Part shown: in pieces, positions 45,849 to 58,300 of the stretch | Position numbering within the stretch: position 1 is the first letter of the stretch | Layout: every line of letters starts with the position of its first letter | Source: Echinococcus granulosus | Lineage: Eukaryota > Platyhelminthes > Cestoda > Cyclophyllidea > Taeniidae | Direction of reading: 5' to 3' | Assembly: GCF_000524195.1 (NCBI RefSeq) | Contig: NW_020170463.1 | Location: 305,200 to 369,199 of the forward strand | DNA length: 64,000 bases | Notes under the pieces: generated by a model | Told to the model about the DNA's origin: nothing | What the model saw: only the letters and a program-made list of their open reading frames with translations | Databases searched by the model: none | Position numbers and translations under genes: made by a program

Positions 45849-47821
45849 ATGGATTACAACATATCCTTATCCACATCTCTCATGCCCAACTCTTCCCAAT
45901 ATATAAATCTCTCTGTTCGACCTGCAATCTACTACAGCCTTCCCTATCGCCTTCTTGGTACAATCGCTGCAACCCTCATTCTCATAGTCGGTCTGTCGGG
46001 CAACTTACTTGTGATCACGGTGATTACGTGGTCCTCGAAGATGCGTAGTCCAACAAACTGCTACCTCGTATCACTTTCCTTCAGTGATATGCTCTTTCTC
46101 CTGCATGCTACAGCTCCATTTATCTGGGAGCTCTATGTCATGATCGGACAGTGGACACTGGGCACTCACGCCTGTCGAATTATAGTTGCAATGCAATACC
46201 TCTGTGTAGACACTTCTGCTCTTTCCATGGCGGCATTTTCTGTGGAGCGTTGGGTAGCTATCTGTCACCCAATGCGCGCTCAAACCCTCTGCACCGTGAA
46301 CCGAGCACTCAAAATCATCGCTGGCATTTGGATCTTCTGTGCTGCCTATAATTGCGTCTGGCTCTTTACTCTGGACACGCAAGTAGTTGAATATGTCTAT
46401 GGCACCTATCGAACCTGCACCTATAAGTTTTCGCGAATGCGATACTCCACAGTGTACCTCTTGGATTTTATCCTCTTCTACACTCTCCCTCTAGGCCTGA
46501 TATTTGTCATGTATACGCAGATCACTCTACGACTCTTCAAATTTCACAAATCCATCTGTCTAAACCTGAATAAAGGGAAATCAGAAAGCAACAGAAATGC
46601 TGTCAGAGGTGCAGGACGTGGTAGTCCCGCTCTCTGCAATTTAAATTCATTGGAACAGGCGAGACAGGCTGCTTTCTACCGAAATGGCGGTCGTCAAGTT
46701 CGTTCACGAAAACAGGTATGTGAACCAGTTGTCGGCCCTCTAAATAATTGTCCAAAAGGGCAAATTTCCCTGGGGTGAGACAGCAAAGTTAATTGGAGCA
46801 AATTTAGGGCGGATACTTCGACAATGCACTTAAACACACTTTGAAGTCGAAAGGTAAAAAGCCTCTGAGATTTTAGATAAGAAGGCAAATGTCTGTAAAA
46901 AGCCTGTATTTAAAAAATATAATAGTCATTAAAATATTTTCCAGCACAATTTATCGTGCCTTTTCCTACTGAATGGATAATTGCTAATTTCAGGTTTTCC
47001 TCCTGAGGCTGCTAGAACACCATCCCAGTCCTTTCTAAAACGCATTTAGCATAGTAGGAGTTCCCTCGCTTTTTAAATCCTGGCAAACTTGATTTTTTGA
47101 GCTTTTATGCGGTCAGTATAACCTTCATGCAAATTTCCTAACTAAAAATACTCCGTCGGCAGGGGCGGACTGGTGTGTTGAAGTAGGTCCATCACTCAAT
47201 CAAAAAAGAATGCACTCTTCAAGCTATTCAGGCGATTAACAATGCCTCATTTGCATGATAAATGGAATTTATATTTTATCTAGTAGGGTAAACTTTGTTT
47301 CTCACCATTGTAACAAGAATTACTTCCGTCATGATGGGAGCGGCATTGATCACTCTGCAAAACGGTTTGTTTTGCTACGTAACCTGTCCAGATGACGGAA
47401 ATATAGAGCAGCGCTTACTGAACTGAAACGCCTATCCAAACAGGATTGCTACTTTATACAGATGCTTAAAATTTGTTTTAAATTTTTCTAACAGGTGGTT
47501 AAAATGTTGATGGCAGTAGTCATACTCTTCGCTGTCTTTTGGTTTCCATACCGAACCCTGGTGGTGTATAACAGCTTTGTCACGCCAAAACGCACCGATT
47601 ACTGGTTGATACTCTTCGTCAAGACGATGGCGTATCTCAATTCCACTGTCAACCCGATACTCTACAACGCAATGTCCAAGAAGTTCCGTCGTGCTTTCCG
47701 CCTGTTAATTACACAGAGTAAGGACATAATTTATTTAAAGCTTTCAAATTTGCCCAAACAAATAAGGCGAATAGAGGAACTCATTAGTCGGTGGAAGTCA
47801 ATGAGCCTAGGTCCCCTCTGA
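45849..47821 (+). CDS. TRH-receptor-like rhodopsin-family GPCR, copy 1
   Basis: Two exons, 45849-46715 and 47495-47821, join in phase (AACAG|GTATG to CTAACAG|GTGG) to 397 residues. The N-terminus has sequons at N4, N14 and N20. Seven membrane segments carry class A landmarks: GNLLV in TM1 (51-55), FSDML in TM2 (D80), C109 and C190 for the loop disulphide, ERW (133-135) in place of DRY, FWFPYR in TM6 (304-309) and NPILY in TM7 (342-346). TM6 (PYRTLVV, then NSF) and TM7 (YLNSTVNPILYNAMSKKFR) most resemble vertebrate TRH receptors. The TM6 arginine known to contact TRH (Arg283 in human) matches R309. The TM7 arginine (Arg306) is K332. The ligand is probably a small amidated neuropeptide, and Gq coupling is inferred from the family. 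No signal peptide is evident, as usual in class A. Confidence 0.9.
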
Positions 47822-48479
47822 ATGGGTTATAAGATGGAGCGTATTTTTAATGATTGCGTCGAATATAAAAAGGTATTCAATGCTTAAAAAAAACATTAAT
47901 GAGGTCCTACAGTGATTTCCAAGTCAAGAATGTAGTTGTATGCAGGCGTCTTGGTCTAGGTCCTCAGATTTTGACAAAATTAAGTTTATCACTCTATCTT
48001 TAAGCTTCCTGCTTCGGACGACAAAGTAAGATGAACAGTGTGCTGGGCAGTCGACGCACCGAGTGCATTAGATCGCGAGATTACTTTCGTCACGTTCAAC
48101 AACAGAGACACCAGCTTTCGAGGACTGTCGCCAACTTAACTCAGGCAAATGAGTCACAAGCTCTTGCCTCCAACAACAAAAATGAAGCCCTGGCGGAGGG
48201 ATGATGTCTGTCAGATAACGAAACTGACACCCGGTTATTGTAAAAAATATGATGTAAATAACAAGAATCTGTCAAAGCTTAACGTGTTCTTTCGTCTGAG
48301 GTGATTTTACAGTGAAGGAGAGCTTCTTTCTTAGGAAAAATCCAGGCAACCCTCTCTTTTCTGCCCACCTATACATTCGTAATTGTTCTCAAAAGACAAT
48401 TAAGGGTTACCTTGCACCATTAGTTAAATCTCCTTCAAATTTTACATAGCAAGTAAAAGAGAGGGTATAAGGAAGTACC
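47822..48479. other. 3' flank of GPCR copy 1
   Basis: Contains AATATAAAAAGG and other AT-rich sequence after the stop. No further exon was recognised. Confidence 0.4.
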
Positions 48480-48770
48480 TCCACTCCTTTACGGCTAGAC
48501 GGGACCAAGATAGAGGTGGTCGAATGGGAACGAAGTATAAACTAAGCTATAAGGAGAGACAGACGCAAATCCGTATTCTCACAAAGCTATTTTAAATTCC
48601 GTCCTTTATTAAGTGACTGTGCTTTTTGACCAGACTTCTTACGACTTGTGATGGGCATGCGTGATGGTCTGCAGATTCTCCCCTTCCTAATGCAGTTCCC
48701 ATACCGGACGGAACTCCGCATCCAGTAGTGTTGCCGATTGCACGCGAATTCGATGTCTGTTGCGGAGGTT
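48480..48770 (+). repeat. dispersed repeat family R1, copy c
   Basis: It shares the 3' half of copy a: CCGTCCTTTATTAAGTGA, the TTGTGATGGGCATGCGTGAT segment, AATGCAGTTCCCATACCG, then ACTCCGCATCCAGTAG and the terminal GCGAATTCGATG. It lacks the stretch carrying the AGGGATC box between CCAGTAG and the terminus, which suggests an internal deletion. Confidence 0.6.
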
Positions 48771-49964
48771 TGACAAAAGGGAGTGATAGGGACGGCACTC
48801 AAATAAAAGAGCCAGGTGGAGAGCCTATGCAAGACGTTAATTGTATCACTCTTGATTTCGCAACATAACTCCGGGGCTCCGATATTGGTCCTGCGAAAGG
48901 CAGCCTGTCCTCTAAGGAGACATTAATAGCCCAAGCCCTAATATACTTCGCCAATAAATATTCTGACCTAGCATCACTTCTCCTTTTGTCTCGGGGCAAG
49001 ACGAAGTGTTCATGAGCAGAAGAATGAGCATGTAATATCACCTGTCAGAGATAAGTGAATGGAAGTTTTTATGACCAGCCATCTATTATCATCCTTTTGA
49101 CGAAATTAACTGGTTAGGGGCTGTTGTTTAAACGAACCACGTTAAGACTTGCTTTATGCATTAACTTAACAACTTAATGTTAGTCTTTGGGATTTGTACT
49201 TTTGATTTGGCATAAGTAATGCCTTTAGGCCTCCCTGTTCATAATTAATGGACCTCTCAAGGCATGACCAAATACTACCTCAGAGAAGATCAGCCGCGCG
49301 CCACAGATGGAAATGACAAGCTAACCCAGTTTAAAAAGGTGGATACAAGGACTTCTTTAGTCCACTTGTATGCCGTAACTTTACAGAAGTAAGGCATCTA
49401 CTGTGGGTGCTAACGTTACCATCAGCAGACGTGGATGAGTTCAACCTTTTATTGTGTGTCTATGATACCTCCAGGAAGGGATGTGGAGTGTGCAAACAAA
49501 TGCAGTCACTTTCAAACCTTCATTGGCTGGTGGTAGCCCTAGCAAACACCTGGGGAGAGGTGACGTGATAACATAGCCGTAAGAAAGAGGAGATGTCAGC
49601 TAAAGCTCCATAGAGCTACATTATGTATTCTGAACTTTGTACATGCTTTCCAATGAAGAGCCGCAAGCCACTATGGAGCATCATCAGTCTTGAGCTGTGC
49701 CTAATCAGTAAGCCACCTTCTCTAATACTGTTTGCATACAGGGGAGGCATAAGGAAGTAAAAGTCCAAATCTTGATCTAATTGACGAGAAGCATAACCGA
49801 CGCTGGGGTCAAACGTCTCCTCAGCTGTATTAAAATTTTGAAAATGTCTAGCCCAACTTGTTGGTATATATTTGACAGAACTACCCAAGTTACTGTGACA
49901 CACTCACTAGCCACTTCACACTTCTAAAACATGCATTACTTCGTCTCAACAGGCACGTGCATGC
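48771..49964. other. intergenic, nothing recognised
   Basis: Short open frames on minus (48,799-49,041 and 49,616-49,903) have no recognisable motif. No repeat other than the unit-end inverted repeat to the right. Confidence 0.4.
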
Positions 49965-50023
49965 TTCATGTCTGCGTACGTGAGTGTGGTGCCCTCAACT
50001 GTCGTCACGTACGCAGACACGAA
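49965..50023. repeat. 19-base inverted repeat at the end of unit 1
   Basis: Arms 49,965-49,983 and 50,005-50,023 pair at 18 of 19 positions around a 21-base loop. The core TGTCTGCGTACGTGA pairs with TCACGTACGCAGACA without mismatch. The outer edge of the right arm is exactly the last base of the repeat unit. The same structure ends the window. Confidence 0.9.
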
Positions 50024-52491
50024 ATGCTTTTTGTACATCACCGAGAATCAAGAGTTCTTCATCCATATCTGGTTTATTCCTAAGGTGCTTGTGTAGGATC
50101 TGCAAAGTAAGAAAATTGGGTGTTTATTTAGTCCATATTTACTACCCTTAACTAAAGAGTTTCTGCCCGAAACTTGAATACTTGCGTGATTACTTATTTA
50201 AACATTTAAGAATAAAATTTCCTACTTCCCATAGCAACACTAAATAACCTTGCATTATATTGTCAAATAATATAACCAGGAGAGAGAGCTTTGACAGCAG
50301 AGGTACTTTGGCAGCCTGCTTGCACTGTGACACCCGACTATTGTAGTCTGGTGTGGTGGCCTTGTTTAGACGAGCTCCAGAGTCGGCAACGCAGAAGACG
50401 CCACCTTTTGGTATTCTCACAGGGGTTATTGTAAGGGTTGGCTTTGTAAATTCTATCATGATTGGCTAAAACATCGAAGACCAAGTAGCCTTACCACGTG
50501 GGGATAAGACTAGTAACTACATGGACTCTGTCACCTCTGTGAGGACCTGGCTTCTCTTTGCGTTAACGGACAACCACCTTTCATTGTTACAAGTGTTGTT
50601 TTGTCTTCCCAATCCCATCCACACCATTATCTGAAATCGCGCTTCAATTTTTTGAGCAAAATATCTTGTAGGATGAATCAGTGTTTTAAAACCCCCAAGT
50701 AAAATAAGGAAAAAAGTAACTGCTGTGACAGAATGTAAAAAATCTGCACTGTTTTTGCTTTGACAGAATTATATTTGTTTGTGATGCGATTAACCAAGTG
50801 AACTTTATAGCACTTACAGTTTTCGATCATCACCTTAAAGCTATGCCATTCCATTCGTGTTAATAGTTCGCCAGCTTTTCACTCCACCCTTCTGCACTTG
50901 AAAAATACAATTTATGCACCAGCTATCCTGAAGTAACCAAATTTGATCAAGTACTCATTTGGAAACACATGAATAGTCATAACTTTTTAGGTAAATGTCA
51001 AATTTGTGGGAACACAAAAACGATTCAATCAAAGACATTTACCGATGAATGGGAGAGAAGACAAGCTGCTTGATCCATGCCACCACCTTGGGTTCCGATG
51101 AGACGTTCGCAATTCGCACAGATGTCGGCTAACACCCTCTAGCGCGACAAAACATCACCAACAAAAAAAAGGTAACGATTTTGCGTCAGGAGATAAGCCA
51201 AAATTATTCATACACTGCACGCGACTTAGTCACGATTTCAGCATTTTGCGGATTTTTTGGCACACCTAACACAGGCGTAAACTAAGAATCCCTAAAAAAT
51301 ACACGCTGAACGGAGCATACTACTTAATAAGTTAAGGTAGGGGGTTTTCAAATTACATAAAATTTTATTACCTACTTAAAATGTCCAGTTCGACGCAAAA
51401 TTTGTTAACCATTTAGGCCCTAGTAAGCTGATTCTTCTAAAGAAGGTGGTTTAAACATTTTAATCTTTTTAGGGTTATTTTACTAGACAACCAGGCAGAG
51501 GTATTCACTTTTGCTCGCCACGATGAATCTCTGCTACTTGGGAATGCATACGATGGTCTTCACGAATACATTATAAAGAATAATTAGATAAGGATAAGTT
51601 TTTTAGTACAGCAAGCTTTTTATGTGGTCTCCATCACAGTAGAGGGCTAACTACCCTACACATCCCGATACAATCTGAGAATGTACAGGATCCACTTTTT
51701 AAAAGTACACAAGTCTGGTAAGTCCATCTAACATAAGTCATTCTCCTATTCTTGCAAGACATTAGGGCATAAGATCACACATTATCATGATGGTGAGAGG
51801 AGTAGCCCTCTAGAATGTGAGGAGGGTAGATGCTGCCTACCTCTCCCCTCCTCATTCCTCTGATTTCCTTACTCCAAGTGATGGTTATCATCTTTTTCCT
51901 TCCAGCCTTAGACGATCGCATAACCATATGCAAAGTAGGATATAACGTTAGGAACTGTGAGGTGAAAAAAATAGAAGTGACCAAGGCTGACTATTCCTAC
52001 TACTTTTCTACTCATCATATCTTCCCATTGTCCAATCATCTGTGCACAGTAAGTTAACGTAGTACGAGGGCCTAATTGCTGATTCAGAAGACAATTTATT
52101 ACATCTACGTATTTCTTACTTGTGTCAGTGAGAATTACTTATTCACCGGCTTTGCTTAAAGGAGGCAGCTTACCGGTTCAACATACGTGTGTGTGGCACG
52201 CATTACGGCCATGGCTGAGGCGACTACAAGGGCACTACTGCTCGAGAGACCAGCATTCATTGGTAGATAAGCTGGATCATTTCCATTTCCAACCAGTAAG
52301 CATATTGAAGGAGGAGTCCACTTCTGAATAGAGGATATGAAACTATAGGAGTGGGGATTTATTAACTGAAACGATTAAATAAATACCATAATCAAATTGG
52401 TGGCTTTAAAAGCACGGCATAAATATTGTAAAACTTCTACGCAAACGATTTTTATATGTAGCACTTTGATTGTTCGGTTGATTGTTAATTT

Positions 52492-52832
52492 TGGTAATGG
52501 GACGCTCAGAGGTCCCACCATTTTGCCTCCGCTGGAGAGCTATGCCATCGGGCCGGAAGCCCTGGATGTTTCTCCTACAGCAGCGACCACGTTTTGATGG
52601 CTGACGTAGGAGGCTGACCACGGGAAGTCCTGCAAATGACGCTTAAGAGAAGAGAAGGGCTATGTTTGACGCTCGGTTTTGGTGACGGGGCACTTAAGTG
52701 CTTCACCATTGTCTTCACTATGCGGCCTATCCTTCGGGCCATGCTAGTAGCCCCCAATTTTATCTGCATGTCAACAACACATCTTCTGCCCCAGTGTTAT
52801 GCCTTAAAAAAGTCTTGCAGGGCTGCATTATA
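52492..52832 (+). repeat. two R2 copies in truncated GALK2 intron (unit 2)
   Basis: Same sequence as 38,515-38,855, carried in the second unit. Confidence 0.5.
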
Positions 52833-54677
52833 TTCCATCTTTTCTCTTATACGTAAGTCATTGACATGGTTGTCTTAGCCTCTCATCAGTCACCAATGTT
52901 TCCAACCCACCCACTGATAGCAGAAACACTTCGTCCGACTACAATTGTCGCTCAAATAGAATTTGGACTTCACTCCTTGTCGGTGTGCCATAAAAAGGAT
53001 TGCCACTATAATAGCAGATATTAATGTCTTTCAAAGCCAGTCGGGGACTTCATGTTTCGCCAGCTTTCCACAGAAAGGAATGCCACTATGGAGGTAATAA
53101 GTGTCCCATTGCACACTAACAGTTGGCACCCATGTGGTGGGTCGGTCTAGACCACATTCAATTAATCAAGGCGACCGAAAACAAATAATTATGGGTGAGT
53201 GCAGGCAGCAGCATACGGTTTTCTGGGATTGAAGACAAAACTAGGACCCCTGGATATCAACCAGCTCCTTCAGAATAATTTGGCCAAAATGAAGCGTTGC
53301 CATGGCATTCTCAGATGCATAGGAATGAGTTTTTTGACTCCTGTTGCTAGGGTAGTCATTCCATGTGAGCAACACCTGAATTTAGACATCCAATGGTACA
53401 AAAGTCAAATTATTCTCCAGGAACATTTGAAATTTCAAATAAGTCAACCCTTGCTGGTTATCAAGACAGTTCTCCTCTTAAAGACAAGGGAATACTTTCG
53501 GCGTGTAGCTATTCAAAGTAAAATTTTGCCTGTAACTCACAGAAAAGTGCTGTTTTGCGTAGTCTCTGAATCCCCGAATGCCACACAAGGCGTAGTGATA
53601 CCATTTAAGGGGACGTGGAGGACCATTGCTGGCGAAATTCAACACGCTCTCTATATCACCCTCGTATTCACTAAAAAAGGCGCTATTACTGAGTGCGAAA
53701 CAAAAAGTCATTTTTGAAATAAAGACTTACTCAAGTGTTTTGTTTTCTGAGATAATTTTGATTCTCTCCTGGCCGATTTCTAGCTGGCTAGATACTGCAA
53801 TGTAGACTGCTTGCCGTAGGGCCATTGGAAGCACAGCATAGCCGCTATAGTCGATATGTTCGCCTAAAGTGGGATAAAAATCCCTACGAGATTGGCCTCC
53901 TCAACCTTCCAATCATTCGGTCAATTCCAAGGCAGGTAAGACATGAACTTTCTAGAAGGTGTGGTTATGAGAGGGGAATATTTTGAAATATTAAAGAACA
54001 AATGCTAACTGCTGCAACATAAACGTTAGGGAGCAGCTGCTTCATAATCCTTTTTATCCACCTCATTTATTATCACGAAGTTAAAACCTTTGATCCATAA
54101 AGATACCTAAATAAGCGTTTTGACCTTTGAAAGAAGAAGCTAATCACTTGAAGCAATAAAATCTTTTCGTATCAAAGGATAAACTCATTGCCTGGCCCTG
54201 CGCGGTCCGTGAAAGTGTGCTTAAAATGACATCAAAAGTCTACAAGCATCAGTTTGCTGCTCTCCATTCCTTTCCTCACCAACTGACCGCGTGACCGTCT
54301 TTTGACGCGAAAAGTCCTCCAGCTTTCATTACTTCGTCCCTACGATTGCCTTCTCTTGTGCTTTTGTGATGCACAGACTGGTTCTCTTGCTAAAGGATAA
54401 AAGGCTACATGAAGGTGCTCAAGAATGGCGAATATGCCAACGTTGCTCTCACAGGACATGGTGAGGCAGGACCACATGGCTCATGTCGCAGACCTTAGAG
54501 AGAAGACGCTTCTCACTTGAGCACAGGGATGAGAGAGGGAAGGAGGTGCTGACTTTCCCTTTTCCTCGTGATCCCCTAGTGCTAATTCGTGTTCGTCTCA
54601 TAGATCAAGCAGGGAGAAAACAAATGGATCTCTCAATATCTGCAAACGTAGTTACAACCGACACATGGCAAGCACGC

Positions 54678-54725
54678 GTCACACATTTGTGACATCGTAT
54701 TAAGATGCGTCACATATATGTGACG
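54678..54725. repeat. paired TCACA palindromes (unit 2 copy)
   Basis: Same sequence as 40,701-40,748. Confidence 0.7.
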
Positions 54726-55368
54726 CCGATACTCAGAATGCAAAAGTTGTGCAATTTTGTTTTATTAAGTAATTATCGGTAAATATTTACTTTTATCACA
54801 TACCTATTAGGTTTACGCGACCTGGAGCCCTTACAACAAATTCACAGTGGTGTACTTCAGGACATCTAGCCACCAAGAGAGCACTCAGCCTTCTGGTTGT
54901 TTCATCCTCATCAAAACTGCCATATTTTGCCTACAAATAAATGATAACATCAAAACAGTCATGTAAAAAAAATTGTGGTTACTGTCAAATTACAAGAGAG
55001 GCAGTTGGGAAGGGAGGAGCAAATAAAATATGGAAGCAACCTTCAAATTTTAGGGCAATGCATCAAAATGAAAAGCAAGATTTGAGGGAATTTTTATCAT
55101 TTTACTACACAGAAGGATGACAAAGTGAAACAACTTGCAGGCCAACAGCAAAAGCAGTAGAGAGCGCGTACCATCATTGCGACGACTTGTGTTACATGTG
55201 AGTCAGTCTGTTTATCTTGATCACAAACGATGTGACTCTTTGATGTGTTTATGTGTGAAAGCTGACATTGATTGGCCAATGGCGCTAAGGTACAGTCTAA
55301 TCAAACTTCGACCTCGGCTTTGCACAAACCGGAAGCAAGTTTACCTTTACAAATCCGGTGATAGTCAT

Positions 55369-58300
55369 GGAACAAGTGTTTTAGCAGCACATAATTGATT
55401 ACAAGAAAACGTCATTAAAAACCGTCAAATAGGTCTGCTAATAGGGATGACACGAGGGAGGAATGTCATAAAAACCACGAAGCTGGAAAGAAGACCTTAC
55501 ACTATGGGTTATTTGATCCCGGTGTCAATGACGAATCCCCTTGATTGCGATAGATTCCGAATATTGTCGCACTTTTTGCAAGTTACATTATGGAAGTTCG
55601 AGAGTACTCACGGATGGTGGATGCCCTACAGCAAGCCCATTTGTTGGAGCCAATAATCCTTCCTTCAAGTGCTGTCCGACTTCCTATCTAGATTTCATTT
55701 TAACTGCAGGGAACCTAGAGGAGAGCGATTTACTTACACAATTCGTGCCCGCACTCTACCCTGTCTTCAGTAGCCTTTCTGGTGTCGGCTGCAGCAGTTT
55801 AAGCCATCCATTGAAGACGCCTTTCTTCAGCAGCCTTTAGGATGCAGCATTTGGCTACCAAAGTTGGTTTTTTCTTCTAACACAAGTGAAATCACCGCTG
55901 TCACTGGTAAAGCGTCTAAACTAGCCGCAGAGACGTATTGAGCTTTCTGTTAACAAACAGAAGGCTGGAAAGTTCTAGCAAAGGTGACACAAACACGACA
56001 ATTATTTTATTCCAAGAAAAGTTTGATTTTCTCAATTTGCATTAAAGGGAGGTGTGAATAACCTTTCTCACAAGGCAGACAAGTTGCGAGCAGTTACAAT
56101 TCTACCATTTTTATGATGGAAAGTATTATATCTGCGCAAAGCTAAAAACAGCCGCTCCGCTCCAGACAGATGTAAGCTGGTACACCCACTGTCTTCATAA
56201 GCAAGCAAGCAAGCAAGCTGGTCTCAGCCCTAGCTTACATTTATTTTCCAACAACCTATTCCATTTTGCATGTGTTTATCCGCATGTCTAATGCTAGTGC
56301 CAAGAATAGACGATAGACATCGCTAGGAGAAGTAGCAACAGAGGAGGACGGAAGAAAGTGAGGAAAACGAGGATAAATTATAGATGAAGTAGTATCTTTC
56401 CTTTTCCAATCCTTAGGGAAAAATCGTCTTAGCACCAAATTTTGATCTGCAGAAAATAATTCCAAAGTGCGGAGGTGATACTTCATCGCCTTCTTGAGAA
56501 CCACCCATGACTGTTATAGCGTAACGTGTTCAGGAGTTTTCTATTCAATCTCCACTTTCATACTTCTGAACCGAGCAGACTGGTCTGAGGGGGACATCTT
56601 TTATTTGTAAAGTACAGAGAATCTAGGTTATGGAGGTCAATGGCTTCCCCTCGGTTAGGACGGGTGGTGTGTACTGACCGCCACTAGCCTAAAAGGTGCA
56701 TTCATACATTCACAATTATTTGAAATTTTACTTTTTACTTTCATAGCTCACAATTTCCGATTTTTGGGTTTCATGTTGAGGATTTAAACGGCCATGCTGT
56801 TTTATTCCATTTTGGAGTATGCAACCCGCATTTTAAAAGTCAACTTTTTTTACGGAGGGTAAAAAGCAGCCATAAATGCGCATCATTAGGCACATCAAAA
56901 GGCAAGATACCATGGTAGCGTAGAAATCTCAAAATTTAGGCACATTTCTAACCGACAGAGCACTTTACTCTCCCTTGATCTCCTCATGCCTCCGGTCAGC
57001 CAGCTCACCCCTCTCACGAAGAGTAAAAGCGTCAGTAGATCCTATCTTTTATTTTTTATAAGTAATTTGATGAAGATTAGTAGTTTGCCTTTTTTTAAAA
57101 TAGGCGTTACCTCGCAGGATTCGTAAAATAGTGGCTTTAAGCCTAGAAATATTTATTTTGAATGTATTTTGTGTTATTGACCTAGAAGCTCAACATCGTT
57201 ACACCAACCTGGATGGATCAGCAAGTGTAGGCCTGTCAAAATATCGCCAATTCTTTTACCTCAGACGTTGAATATTATAATTTAAAAGCCATTCCAAAAT
57301 TTAGAAAATAAAAATGTGTACATAAATTGAGGAAAGGGGATTTTTAGGGAAATCCACCGTTCCCTATTTTTCTTTGTAATTCAGTAGAGCCATTATTTAT
57401 GAAGCAATGAATTGCAGAAACAGTAGGCTAGTAAATTTATGACGTAATCAGTGGCTAACACAATAAAGGTACTTGTAAATTTCTCCCTAATTTAAAAAAA
57501 GATTTGACGAAACCTGCAACTTCTGAATTGCGTTGATAAGGACAAAAAACGGTCGGGTAAATCAAATGGCCGGACATCGGTACATCTACGCGGCAGCATT
57601 TGACCGTTACCCAAAAAAGGAAACTGTGCAATTTGGTAAAATTGCTGTACGTTTATAAATCACTTAACATCTTGCCATGTTTCACAGGGGAAAAAGTAAA
57701 GCAATTTATACATACAAATTTATGATTACTCGTGACAGCTTTGAACATGCGTGTAGCACTCCGGGACTTTCCTGAAGACGAAAGAAGACTTAATACTGAC
57801 CCTGAGGTCATACCGCTTAGCAGAAGTACAAAAGCAGAGCCTCAAGTGCCAGCGAAACGAAAATGCGAAGTATTACGTGGACCCCTCTCCTCTTTGACGA
57901 GTCGTCTTCGGTTCGCCGCTGAGACCACTCTGAAGACAAAAGAAGGCACAATACTATGGCATAATATTTATATTACTGTTGCAGTGACGGGTTAAGTGAA
58001 CCATTGCATGGCCGGAAGGTCGTACCGCCTAGCGGAAGTGCAGAGGCGGAGCCTCAGATGTCTTAGAAATCAAAACGATGAGGTGAACAAATAACCAAAG
58101 CATTACATATCTGTGACTCAAAACAATTTTATTCATAGTTTAGAGAAAGGAGTAACGTGTACTCTACGGTGCGCTACTAACCAATTTGTATGCTGCCCTT
58201 CCTTCTCAATTTGTCTCCAAACTTCATTTACACTCCTAATTGACTGACTTACTATAGATAAGTGGGACAGATATCTCCTCTACTTTTTTATTTTGCACTT

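Larger units (their letters stand above)
36047..50023 (+). repeat. 13,977-base direct tandem repeat, unit 1
   Basis: Every landmark from 36,047 to 50,023 recurs 13,977 bases later, with no indel and no base difference in the stretches I compared. The base before the unit differs (T at 36,046, A at 50,023), which fixes the left edge to within a base. The unit holds the 5' part of GALK2, the GPCR gene and repeats R1 and R2. It starts 130 bases after the gap. Confidence 0.97.
50024..55368 (-). pseudogene. GALK2: 5' fragment of GALK2 cut by the repeat junction
   Basis: Exons equivalent to the full gene lie at 55368-55345 (uncertain), 54930-54804, 53863-53731, 53688-53541, 52323-52174, 51138-51043 and 50465-50307. 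A partial exon follows at 50099-50024. The unit boundary cuts this last exon after 76 of its 148 bases, at about residue 304. Reading on across the junction adds nine foreign residues (FRVCVRDDS after QKA, counting the junction codon) before a TGA. The galactokinase signature, GLSSSSA and GGGMDQ are kept, but the LTGAGWGGC motif and the whole C-terminal lobe are lost, so no active kinase is expected. If the duplication is an assembly error this fragment does not exist. Confidence 0.85.

Noticed and set aside
46071..46382. 103-codon minus-strand frame inside the GPCR (and its copy at 60,048)
   Set aside because: A shadow of the GPCR exon. The plus strand is clearly coding.
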